Shown here piece by piece: positions 1-6,792 of a DNA stretch of 31,607 nucleotides. The translations under genes were made by a program, and so were the position numbers. The stretch covers positions 1 to 31,607 of IMG/VR virus record IMGVR_UViG_3300042356_000015. One strand, 5' to 3'. A model generated the notes under the pieces. That model saw nothing but the letters and a program-made list of their open reading frames with translations. It did not search any database and was not told the DNA's origin. Origin of the DNA: a virus. The first letter of the stretch is position 1, and every line of letters begins with the position of its first letter.

Positions 1-1888
1 CTTGAACTAATTCTACATTTGCTGCAACCTCTGCTGTAATTATTAATACCTCGCCAGATTCAGATGTTCTTAGTTCAATTGGTGTTTCTGCTGGAAGATC
101 TGCATAAGATACTCCAGATGCCTGAACTTCTGCTGCAGAAATAGATTCTCCTGGCTTAAGATTTTCTATTAGTGCTGCAACCACAACCTCTTTTTGTTCT
201 TCAGTTAATTCTTTTCCATCTTTGGCTTCTTCAAGTATTTCTTTTAACTCTTCTTGTTCTGCTTCTTCTTCAGCCAACGCTTCTTCTAATTCTTTTGCCT
301 CTTCCTCTTCCGCAATTCTTTCTTCTTCTGCAAGGGCTTCAGCCTCTGCCTCTGCCTTTGCTTTTGCAATTGCCTCTTCTTCTGCTGCTATACGCTCAGC
401 CTCAGCCTCTGCCTCTGCAATGACTCTTTCTTCTTCTGCTATGCGCTCTGCTTCTATGCGTTCAGCCTCTGCCTCTGCCTCTGCCTTTGCTTTTTCTTCT
501 GCTGCTTTAATTTCTGCTGCTATACGATCTGCTTCTGCTTGGGCTTCTATTTCTGCCTGAATTCTTTCTGCTTCAATCTCGGCTTCTATACGATCAGCCT
601 CTGCTTGGGCCTCTGCTTCTGCTTTAATTCTTTCTGCTTCTTGTGCTGCTTGAAGTGCTGCAATTCTTTCAGCCTCCGCTTGGGCTGCTGCTGCCTGGGC
701 TGCAATCAATGCTGCTGTCTCTGCCTGTATTCTTGCTGCTTCTGCTGCTTGCGCCGCCGCTTGTGCTGCAGTTGCTGCTGCAATTTCTGCTTCAGTTGGT
801 CCAATTGGTACTGTCACTGTTGATGTTTCGCTAGGCGAAGGCGTTGTTACGGTTGTTGTTTCTGTAGGAGTTGTAACCGTTGTAGTTTCGCTGGGTGTTG
901 TTACAGTTGTTGTTTCGGGTGTTGGTGTTGGTGTTGGTGTTGTTGCAGTTGATGTTTCAGATGTTACAGTTGATGTTTCGCTAGGTGTAGGTTCTGGTGT
1001 AGGTGTAGGTTCTGGAGCAGGGGCTACATATGTAGAACCAGTAACAACATTTGAATTTGCAGAGTAAAGGGAGAAGGTATCGTTATCTGATCTAATATGA
1101 AATGACCAGACTGTTCCTGCTGGCATAAGTCCATCTAGCAAGGAATGGTCAATTGTAATTGTTGTATTTAAAGAGTTTGGTCCGCCAACATTTCCAGTAG
1201 CAATTCCCCAACCATTACATCCAGAACAATTAAAACTTATTGCATATCTTTCTGGTTGTGTGTTACCAGTGTCGGGTGCTTCCCAGTTTAATATTGTTGA
1301 GGTTTCTCCACTAATAATAGTTAAATTTCTTGGAGGTCCTATTGTTTTTACTACTGGTGCTGCTTGAGATGTAAAGGCTTCTGCTGGGATGATCTGCATT
1401 GATCCAGATTGATTCCAATTAAGGAATACCTTTGCTCCCCCGCCATTTTCATAATACATTAATTCTATTGTTTTAGGTACTCCTGCTGTGAAGGATATTG
1501 GATCAGTTGTAGTTCCTCCGCCACCTTTGTCAACCCAGTCATCTGCCACCAAGACTCCATCAATGTACAGCCTAGTTCCATCGTCTGCTGTTGCTAAAAA
1601 TGATATTTCTTGAGTAGAATCACTTCTAATTGACCCTGTAAAGCGCACAATAACATCCTCTGAGGGGCCACCTAAGACACTGCCAAGACCCCATTGAAAG
1701 TCAATGTTGGGTACATTAGTAGTGACGACTGGAGAGGCTCCCTGGGGTATGTAGGGAGAACCATTTTGTCCTAGTACATTATAGACCTGAGCAGTTAAAC
1801 CTTCTGCTGCGTGGGCTTTATCAATTATTAAAAGCAGGGGAAATAGAGCAAGGGATAATACCAATGCTACTCTCAATAACTTTTTAAT
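1..1888 (-). CDS. Secreted PA14-FN3-coiled-coil surface protein, partial (C-terminus off left edge)
   Basis: I see one open frame from 1888 to the left edge, 629 codons with no stop. Residues 1-27 form a Sec signal peptide (KK, then a long hydrophobic run, then AHA). Residues about 30-165 look like a PA14 domain: the segment ATADDGTRLYIDG followed by DDW is the family's core. About 180-285 is FN3-like and carries a CSGC pair. About 290-358 is a Pro/Thr/Ser linker built from TVTTP-type repeats. About 361-556 is an Ala/Glu/Arg coiled coil resembling TolA, followed by a small domain that is cut off. PA14 domains usually bind carbohydrate, so I infer an exported, glycan-binding, host-surface or appendage protein. 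The chosen start is ATT at 1888, because AAGGAG at 1895-1900 sits six bases upstream and KKLLR then completes the signal peptide. The alternative is TTG at 1876, too far from that site. It has its own promoter. Confidence 0.85.
   Translation of the reverse strand, partial: MKKLLRVALVLSLALFPLLLIIDKAHAAEGLTAQVYNVLGQNGSPYIPQGASPVVTTNVPNIDFQWGLGSVLGGPSEDVIVRFTGSIRSDSTQEISFLATADDGTRLYIDGVLVADDWVDKGGGGTTTDPISFTAGVPKTIELMYYENGGGAKVFLNWNQSGSMQIIPAEAFTSQAAPVVKTIGPPRNLTIISGETSTILNWEAPDTGNTQPERYAISFNCSGCNGWGIATGNVGGPNSLNTTITIDHSLLDGLMPAGTVWSFHIRSDNDTFSLYSANSNVVTGSTYVAPAPEPTPTPEPTPSETSTVTSETSTATTPTPTPTPETTTVTTPSETTTVTTPTETTTVTTPSPSETSTVTVPIGPTEAEIAAATAAQAAAQAAEAARIQAETAALIAAQAAAAQAEAERIAALQAAQEAERIKAEAEAQAEADRIEAEIEAERIQAEIEAQAEADRIAAEIKAAEEKAKAEAEAEAERIEAERIAEEERVIAEAEAEAERIAAEEEAIAKAKAEAEAEALAEEERIAEEEEAKELEEALAEEEAEQEELKEILEEAKDGKELTEEQKEVVVAALIENLKPGESISAAEVQASGVSYADLPAETPIELRTSESGEVLIITAEVAANVELVQ
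335..620. repeat. Imperfect Ala/Glu-coding repeat tract (coiled coil)
   Basis: Units such as GCCTCTGCCTCTGCC recur around 346-366, 412-420 and 466-488 and encode Ala-Glu runs separated by ERI/DRI motifs on the minus strand. They form the coiled coil of the PA14 protein. The order of copies varies, which fits slippage or unequal recombination within the gene. They are not CRISPR-like: there is no constant repeat and no unique spacer. Confidence 0.7.
918..941. repeat. Hexanucleotide tandem repeat, 4 copies of GGTGTT
   Basis: Four exact GGTGTT units in tandem encode alternating Thr and Pro on the minus strand, inside the linker of the PA14 protein. The unit is six bases, so a change in copy number would alter linker length without shifting the frame. 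It lies within a wider imperfect Thr/Val/Ser/Pro-encoding repeat tract, about 815-1010. Confidence 0.85.
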
Positions 1889-1894
1889 ACTTAA

Positions 1895-1900
1895 CTCCTT
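1895..1900 (-). promoter_or_regulatory. Shine-Dalgarno site deciding an ATT start
   Basis: The minus strand reads AAGGAG here, six bases before ATT at 1888-1886. No ATG or GTG lies in frame near it. This site is the main reason for taking ATT as the start codon of the PA14 protein. Confidence 0.7.
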
Positions 1901-1925
1901 ATAGTCGTAGTGGTGATATGACTAT
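1901..1925 (-). promoter_or_regulatory. 5' leader stem-loop of the PA14 gene
   Basis: ATAGTC and GACTAT form a perfect 6-bp stem (1901-1906 with 1920-1925) with a 13-base loop. It begins at about the predicted transcription start and ends directly against the Shine-Dalgarno site at 1895-1900. Such 5' stems can protect mRNA or tune ribosome access. That role is inference from position. Confidence 0.5.
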
Positions 1926-1932
1926 TAAGGCT

Positions 1933-1941
1933 ATTATATCA
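1933..1941 (-). promoter_or_regulatory. Extended -10 promoter of the PA14 gene
   Basis: The minus strand reads TGATATAAT, a perfect extended -10 (TGn plus TATAAT). No good TTGACA lies 17 bases upstream, which is tolerated for extended -10 promoters. It sits between the terminator at 1954-1984 and the gene start at 1888, so the gene downstream can be transcribed independently. Predicted transcription start is near 1926. Confidence 0.65.
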
Positions 1942-1953
1942 TTTTTTAGGTAC

Positions 1954-1984
1954 AAAAAAGAGGGCTAGCACTTGGCTAACCCCC
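1954..1984 (-). terminator. Rho-independent terminator after the Ig-like protein gene
   Basis: On the minus strand a 10-bp stem (1984-1975 pairing with 1969-1960, including two G-U pairs) with loop CAAGT is followed by six T residues (1959-1954). It lies 16 bases past the stop of the Ig-like gene. No T tract follows on the other side, so it acts leftward only. Confidence 0.85.
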
Positions 1985-2000
1985 TTAATTGTTGGACTAA

Positions 2001-3707
2001 TTAAGCCTTAACCTTCTTTTGGATCTTTACGACCAAAGCGGTTAGTGCTGTGATTTGCTTCTTAAGTGAAGCAATTAGTGCAGATACATCTGCAGACAAT
2101 TTAGCAACTGCATCAACTGCAGCCTGTGCCTGTACTGTAGCAGCATCTGCAGCCTTTGAAGCAGCAATCGCTGCATCTGTAGCAGCCTGGGCTGCCTTTG
2201 CTGCTTCTTCAGAAGCCTTTGTAGCAGCCTTTGCTGATGCATTAGAAACTTCTGCTGATGCTGTTACTACAACCTGTCCAGCAAGTGGAAGTGAAGTTCC
2301 GCCTGTTGCTGAGATTTTAACAACGTTTTCAGCCAAAGGCATAAATACCTTGTATGACTTAACAGTTGCTGTATCTGTTGTAACTGAGGTTGCAGTTAGT
2401 ACATCAGATGATGATCCAAATGCATAGTTAGGAACAATTCCACCTGTAGCAAATAGGTTAGCGTGTGTCTTTCCAGATACTGGAAGACCTGCTGCATCAA
2501 GAACCTGAACTGTGATAGTTGCTGCTTCTCCTGGAAGATAAACTTCCTTATCAAATGACAACTTAACAGTTGCTGCAGTTCCCTCTACACGAGTAGAAAC
2601 TGGAGCAGATGATACTGTACCTGACTTAACAGTTACAGCGACTCCGCCTGTCTTGACTCCTGTAAGAGTGAACACTGCTTCACCATTTACGATTGTTGCT
2701 GCAGTTCCTGAATCGGATACCACTGAAACATCGCTTGAGAAAGCATTGAGTGTTCCTGCTCCAACTGTTACTCCAGCAGCATCATATGCCACTGCCTTAA
2801 TTGTTGAAGCATTTGATCCTGTTGCAATAACAGGCTTGACTGCTGTTGCTACGATAGATGCAATATCTCCGTAGAATGTTACCTTCTCAGTTGCAAGAAC
2901 TGCACCTGTAAGGGTTGTAAGAGTAATTGTTGATACTCCTGCTGTACCGTCAGCAAATACACCAATGTAATTTCCTGTTGGAATAACTACTGAGCGACCA
3001 AGAGCAGTCATAGTTGTAGCATTTGTGCCATAACCAATCATACCTGTTCCTGAAACTGTTGCAAGAATTGACTCAGTTGCTGCTCCGCCTGCTGCATTCT
3101 TAGGTGTAACAACGATTACCGCTGCTGCATCTGCTGAAGTAGCCTTTGGTGCATAAACTGTGGCATCTGCTGTTGCAGTTGTTACTTCGCCAGAGTTAAG
3201 AATTGATGTTGTTGTTGCTGCAGAAGGTGTAACATCTGCTGCTTTAACTGTTACTGTCCACGCAACTGATGGACCTGTTGCTGGACGAGTTGTAAGAATA
3301 CGTGCTTCGTATGTACCCGCAACTGTTGGTGCTACCAATGAAACTGTAAACTTTGCAGTTACATATCCTGGTGTTCCAACTGTTGAGTTAACATCTGCTG
3401 AAAGGCTTCCTGCTGCAATTGTAACTACAGAGGTTGTTGTTTCAAGCAATGAGAGTGTTGCACTCTTTGATGAGCCTGATGGCTGTGCAAAAATAGCAGA
3501 TAGCACCGTTGCTGTGTCTGCTGCTGTTTCTGAAATAAATGACAATGTTACTACTGCTGTAGCAGTCTCACCTGCAGTGATTGTATCTGTAGCAGAGTCA
3601 ATCGTTAGTGCTGGTGCAATTACAGCAGCACTTGTCGGAAGTGCTGACATAACGCCAAAGGACATTGCTGCAGCGAGTCCTAGGGCAATTTTCTTAAATG
3701 AATTCAT
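2001..3707 (-). CDS. Secreted Ig-like surface protein with Ala-rich coiled-coil C-terminus (S-layer-like)
   Basis: This 568-residue protein has a clear Sec signal peptide (about residues 1-28, cleavage near TSA/A). A long body rich in Thr, Val, Ala and Gly, with repeated short beta-strand-like segments, resembles bacterial Ig-like or invasin-type modules; VYLPGEAATITVQVLDAAG near residues 380-400 is typical. The last 85 or so residues are Ala/Lys-rich heptads ending in a leucine-zipper-like stretch and a basic IQKKVKA tail. It has no LPXTG motif or membrane anchor. I infer a cell-surface coat protein placed on the infected host, or a decoy of a host S-layer protein; a virion protein is less likely given the signal peptide. 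The ATG at 3707 has AAGGAG just upstream. It follows terminase by 43 bases and ends at a terminator. The gene looks richer in G+C than its neighbours. Confidence 0.85.
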   Translation of the reverse strand: MNSFKKIALGLAAAMSFGVMSALPTSAAVIAPALTIDSATDTITAGETATAVVTLSFISETAADTATVLSAIFAQPSGSSKSATLSLLETTTSVVTIAAGSLSADVNSTVGTPGYVTAKFTVSLVAPTVAGTYEARILTTRPATGPSVAWTVTVKAADVTPSAATTTSILNSGEVTTATADATVYAPKATSADAAAVIVVTPKNAAGGAATESILATVSGTGMIGYGTNATTMTALGRSVVIPTGNYIGVFADGTAGVSTITLTTLTGAVLATEKVTFYGDIASIVATAVKPVIATGSNASTIKAVAYDAAGVTVGAGTLNAFSSDVSVVSDSGTAATIVNGEAVFTLTGVKTGGVAVTVKSGTVSSAPVSTRVEGTAATVKLSFDKEVYLPGEAATITVQVLDAAGLPVSGKTHANLFATGGIVPNYAFGSSSDVLTATSVTTDTATVKSYKVFMPLAENVVKISATGGTSLPLAGQVVVTASAEVSNASAKAATKASEEAAKAAQAATDAAIAASKAADAATVQAQAAVDAVAKLSADVSALIASLKKQITALTALVVKIQKKVKA

Positions 3708-3750
3708 CTTTCTCCTTGTTTGTTTTATTCCAGCCTTGAGGCTAGAGATT

Positions 3751-5526
3751 TTATATTAAGTTGAATTTGTCTAAGAAATCACGAACATCGTCCGTCATTT
3801 GCTTAGGTTCTAATTCTACCATAGATCTACGTTTCTCTGCAAGTTGAGCAGAAGAAGAAGACCAAGTGTGTACTTCAATGACTGTATTAGTAGTCTTTGG
3901 GGTATGTGATATTGCCCCAAATACTGATCCAGCCAAAGCATCTGCCAAGTCTTTAGACTTCTTACGGGGGTGATCTACACGATTACCCTTCATAATCTTT
4001 AACTCAGACATTTCTTCTAGCAATATTGGGATCATAGGAATTGCTACACGCTCTTCGTATATCATCATTGCTAAATCTTCATAGTGTTTTTTTGCAACAG
4101 AAACTGTTTCAGTTCTTATTCCCACTGCCTGTAGTTCATTCTGAATATCAAATGACTGCCAACGGTCAAAAGAAACCATTCCAATATTAAATCCTTCTCT
4201 GCGAAGATTAATAATCCAATTCTTTACATCAGATAGGTTAACTGGGCCTTCTGCCCTTGGTTCCCACCAAGCAACAGCATCTACTACTACCATTGGAGCC
4301 ACTTGTTCATAGTCTTTAATAACCTGAATGTTTACCCACTTGTCTACGTGAGAAATTGCTACTGCACACTTATCATGCTTTTGTGCAAGGTCGGCGTGAA
4401 TATAGTAAACCTTGTCTGGGTCTGGCTTAAAGGCCTCATCAAACCTTCTAAACTGGTCTAGAGGATTTCTTAATGTCATAACTTTTTCTAGTTTAGTTCT
4501 ATCCTTAAAAAATGCATCTGATGCATACGTAGGCATACATGCAAAGCGCATCATTGCATCTGCAAGGTCTGTGTAAAAAGCAATCTTAAAGTCATCAATC
4601 TTTCTGGTAGGGTTTACTTCCCAAGTTGGTCTTTTAAATGCTAATACCCTTGGAATTTTGTATGAAAGAATAGTGTCTTCATCCCAAGAAATTTCAAACC
4701 TATTCCCTGGATCTTCGTGTGGCAGATCTGGATTCATAATAAAAGTATGCTTGCGCTCAATAGTTTCTTTTTCAGCAATGACTGATTCATATCTTTGTGA
4801 AATAAAGTCGCCCTGATAACGGGGGAATGAAAGAAGAACAACCTTGCCAAGATCAGGGAAGCGAGAGTCTACAGTACCACGAAATGCTTTATAGATATTT
4901 TCAGCAGTCTTGCCCTGCTCATTTCCAGTTCCAACCTCTGATGCAAAGCCAGAGATCTCATCAAGGACTGCCATAAACAAGTTCAAACCTTCGTGTGACT
5001 CACGCTCTGAGTGACCAGAGTAAACAGTTACAGATTTATCAAAATCAATTGAGTCTGCCTTAGCATTATACTTTCCAGCAAACCAAGGGGATCTTTCAAT
5101 CTTAGATTTAAAACCTTTAAAGAAAACATTCTTAGCCTGTTGAGCGTTAATAGCCACGTTAATAATATCAATAGCATCTCCTGCTGGCTTGCCATAGTAC
5201 ACTGCTGGGTCTTTAAGGCATAATAGTTTATACACAGTGTATGCACATGCTACTGTGGATACGAAGTCTTTTCCAGATCCCTTGCCAAGTTGCAGGATGA
5301 TTTCATTCTTAGTGTACTTATTAAAGTATGCTTCTCCAGCATCCCCCATAATATCTATAAGATCTTCTTTGCGATAAATCTGACTCATTGCCTCAACAAT
5401 TTGATACTGAATATCTGAAAGTTGTGGTTGTCCAAGATAGTCTGGAGACTCAACAAATGTCTTTGCGTCAACAGGTTTTTCAACAAAATGATTTTCCTTC
5501 AGTACTTCAAGGAACTCATTGAACAT
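3751..5526 (-). CDS. terL: Terminase large subunit
   Basis: This is the motor of the DNA packaging machine: an ATPase that pumps DNA into the capsid and a nuclease that cuts concatemers. Counting from the longer TTG start at 5535 (594 residues), Walker A is QLGKGSGKD (82-90), Walker B is FMAVLDE (187-193), and LLSFPR (234-239) fits the coupling motif. The C-terminal RNase H-like nuclease has acidic residues at D382 (in HADLAQ), D457 (in VSFDRW) and D529/D532 (in KDLADAL). The length is normal for the family. I favour the ATG at 5526, which overlaps the small subunit by 11 bases; TTG at 5535 is the alternative, and neither has an ideal Shine-Dalgarno. Terminase closes the replication block rather than opening a head operon. 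Confidence 0.93.
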   Translation of the reverse strand: MFNEFLEVLKENHFVEKPVDAKTFVESPDYLGQPQLSDIQYQIVEAMSQIYRKEDLIDIMGDAGEAYFNKYTKNEIILQLGKGSGKDFVSTVACAYTVYKLLCLKDPAVYYGKPAGDAIDIINVAINAQQAKNVFFKGFKSKIERSPWFAGKYNAKADSIDFDKSVTVYSGHSERESHEGLNLFMAVLDEISGFASEVGTGNEQGKTAENIYKAFRGTVDSRFPDLGKVVLLSFPRYQGDFISQRYESVIAEKETIERKHTFIMNPDLPHEDPGNRFEISWDEDTILSYKIPRVLAFKRPTWEVNPTRKIDDFKIAFYTDLADAMMRFACMPTYASDAFFKDRTKLEKVMTLRNPLDQFRRFDEAFKPDPDKVYYIHADLAQKHDKCAVAISHVDKWVNIQVIKDYEQVAPMVVVDAVAWWEPRAEGPVNLSDVKNWIINLRREGFNIGMVSFDRWQSFDIQNELQAVGIRTETVSVAKKHYEDLAMMIYEERVAIPMIPILLEEMSELKIMKGNRVDHPRKKSKDLADALAGSVFGAISHTPKTTNTVIEVHTWSSSSAQLAEKRRSMVELEPKQMTDDVRDFLDKFNLI

Positions 5527-6052
5527 CGTGGACAACTGTAATCACTTCCCCTTCTTTAGCAATAGCAGAAAGGCGTTGCATAATAATATCACGAATTTCT
5601 GGATGCTCAGAAGCAATATCTCTTAAGATTCCAACAAGAACTTCTTGACGGCGTTCAATCTCAACCATCTCTTCTGCCAGTTCTTTATTCTCAAGAAGAC
5701 CAGCCTTTTGTAGCATATCAATACGCTTAGACTCAATATCCATAACAAGTTTAATTGCTGCAGTTTTTGCACTAAGGTTATTAGTCATAGAGGCTTCATC
5801 AATAACCTCATAAGACTTTCCAATTAGCCTTGCATAATGTGCATCCATAGCAGCAAGAGCCTCTTTTGCACGGGCACGAATAGCATCATTTGCAGATGCC
5901 ATAACTTTCCACTCGTTAATTAAAGATACAACACGAGTTCGTGGAATGTCTAGTTCTTTTGAAATAACTGTAGGGTCGTTACCTTTTAAATACTCACTGA
6001 CAACAGTGTTGACCTGATCAAGATGTTTTACTAGATCATCTTCAGTTGACAT
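5516..6052 (-). CDS. terS: Putative terminase small subunit
   Basis: This is a 178-residue, mostly helical protein directly upstream of and overlapping the large terminase gene. The N-terminal part has an HTH-like segment, about residues 26-49 (DPTVISKELDIPRTRVVSLI). The rest is a long charged helical region with several ER/EE clusters, which fits the oligomerisation core of small terminases. Small terminases bind the packaging site and load DNA onto the large subunit. The call rests on the HTH, size and position, because this family has little conserved sequence. ATG at 6052 overlaps the DUF3310 gene by 11 bases. Confidence 0.7.
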   Translation of the reverse strand: MSTEDDLVKHLDQVNTVVSEYLKGNDPTVISKELDIPRTRVVSLINEWKVMASANDAIRARAKEALAAMDAHYARLIGKSYEVIDEASMTNNLSAKTAAIKLVMDIESKRIDMLQKAGLLENKELAEEMVEIERRQEVLVGILRDIASEHPEIRDIIMQRLSAIAKEGEVITVVHDVQ

Positions 6053-6284
6053 ATTTTCCCTCTAGTCTATTGATTTCATCTTTGATATAAAAAATTGCTT
6101 TCTCTAAGTCTTGAATAGTTTTAGACTCATCCTTAAGTCCTGCTCTCCACAAATACTTAAAGGCATTACCAACATTAAAATTGCGATGGCGAGTAATCTG
6201 AATGCACTCAACACCAGATGGGTCGGTAGTGTAGTGTGCTGGATGGTTTACTTGATCTACCGTAATATTTAGATTGTCACTCAT
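6042..6284 (-). CDS. DUF3310 family protein
   Basis: This 80-residue protein has the full DUF3310 signature: VNHPAHY near the start, GVECIQITR, then NAFKYLWRAGLKDE and DLEKAIFYI. DUF3310 proteins are common in phages and plasmids. Their function is not settled, although some are annotated as nucleotide kinase-like. I take the ATG at 6284, which overlaps the preceding membrane-protein stop as ATGAGTGA. An in-frame ATG at 6308 would add eight residues and run into the upstream gene. Confidence 0.85.
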   Translation of the reverse strand: MSDNLNITVDQVNHPAHYTTDPSGVECIQITRHRNFNVGNAFKYLWRAGLKDESKTIQDLEKAIFYIKDEINRLEGKYVN

Positions 6285-6405
6285 CTTCTTCATCCTCTTC
6301 CCATTCAAATGCTTCTGGCAAACCTTTTAACGCTGTTATGACATAGGTTAGTCCTACTGCTCCAGCAATACCCAAACCAATAACTATTTTTTGCATTTTA
6401 TTCAT
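6277..6405 (-). CDS. Small single-pass membrane protein
   Basis: This 42-residue ORF starts MNKMQKIVIGLGIAGAVGLT and has one hydrophobic segment (about residues 6-25). It ends in a strongly acidic tail, EWEEDEEDE. It is joined by ATGA to the HTH gene before it and by an 8-base overlap to DUF3310 after it, so it sits in a proper translational chain. Basic N-terminus, one membrane span and acidic C-terminus suggest an inner-membrane protein. Its function is unknown. A holin or superinfection-exclusion role is possible but unsupported. Confidence 0.6.
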   Translation of the reverse strand: MNKMQKIVIGLGIAGAVGLTYVITALKGLPEAFEWEEDEEDE

Positions 6406-6554
6406 CGTCTTGACTTCCTTAGTCCGAATTTAGCAAGGTATACATAAATAGTTTCTATGCTTGCCCCACATTCTTTTGCAATTTCTTCTGGAGATTTCTT
6501 ATCTACAAGGTATCTTTTGCGAAGCCAAACTTCGTTTGTGTATAATTTAGCCAT
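6402..6554 (-). CDS. Small HTH DNA-binding protein
   Basis: This 50-residue ORF contains a helix-turn-helix across residues about 21-44 (SPEEIAKECGASIETIYVYL), followed by a basic end, KFGLRKSRR. The form resembles the DNA-recognition helices of sigma-70 region 4 or homeodomain-like HTH domains found in small phage regulators and beside homing endonucleases. It overlaps the gene before it by eight bases and the membrane protein after it by four bases. The target is unknown; a local transcription regulator is the simplest guess. Confidence 0.7.
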   Translation of the reverse strand: MAKLYTNEVWLRKRYLVDKKSPEEIAKECGASIETIYVYLAKFGLRKSRR

Positions 6555-6792
6555 CAAAAAACTCCGAATCAAATTTCCACTTCATTACTTTTGGACCTGT
6601 GTAGATCATCTCATACATTTTTGAATTAAAGTCTTCTGACAACATCTCAAACATACGTGGCGATACCTCTTCTAACTTGTCCGTAATAGAGTATAGCATT
6701 TCTCCAGTATCACCGTCAATACCGTCCATTTCAATAGCCCCCATCAACAACAGGTGCTCTAGAAAAGCAGCCTTTTTAACATCGCTATTCAT
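6547..6792 (-). CDS. Hypothetical protein
   Basis: This 81-residue acidic protein starts MNSDVKKAAFLEHLLLMG. It is probably helical, with many Met, Glu and Asp residues and no motif I recognise. The ATG at 6792 overlaps the end of the RuvC-like gene by eight bases; a TTG at 6798 is an alternative. Tight coupling to the RuvC-like gene suggests co-expression in the recombination block, but nothing in the sequence gives a function. Confidence 0.7.
   Translation of the reverse strand: MNSDVKKAAFLEHLLLMGAIEMDGIDGDTGEMLYSITDKLEEVSPRMFEMLSEDFNSKMYEMIYTGPKVMKWKFDSEFFDG

Noticed and set aside
172-834. Plus-strand ORFs rich in Leu, Ser or Cys
   Set aside because: They are antisense shadows of the Ala/Glu repeat tract of the PA14 gene; their composition comes from the repeated codons and they lack ribosome sites.
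335-1010. Repeat-rich left end as a CRISPR array or satellite
   Set aside because: No constant repeat or unique spacers; the repeats are in phase with the coding frame of the PA14 protein.
3721-3745. Hairpin between terminase and the Ig-like gene as a terminator
   Set aside because: The stem is only six pairs (one G-U) with a four-base loop and is followed by AATAAAAC, with no T tract.
3160-3759. Plus-strand ORF of 199 codons
   Set aside because: It lies fully opposite the Ig-like protein gene, whose signal peptide, ribosome site and terminator are clear; the low-complexity Val/Ala/Ser content is a frame shadow.
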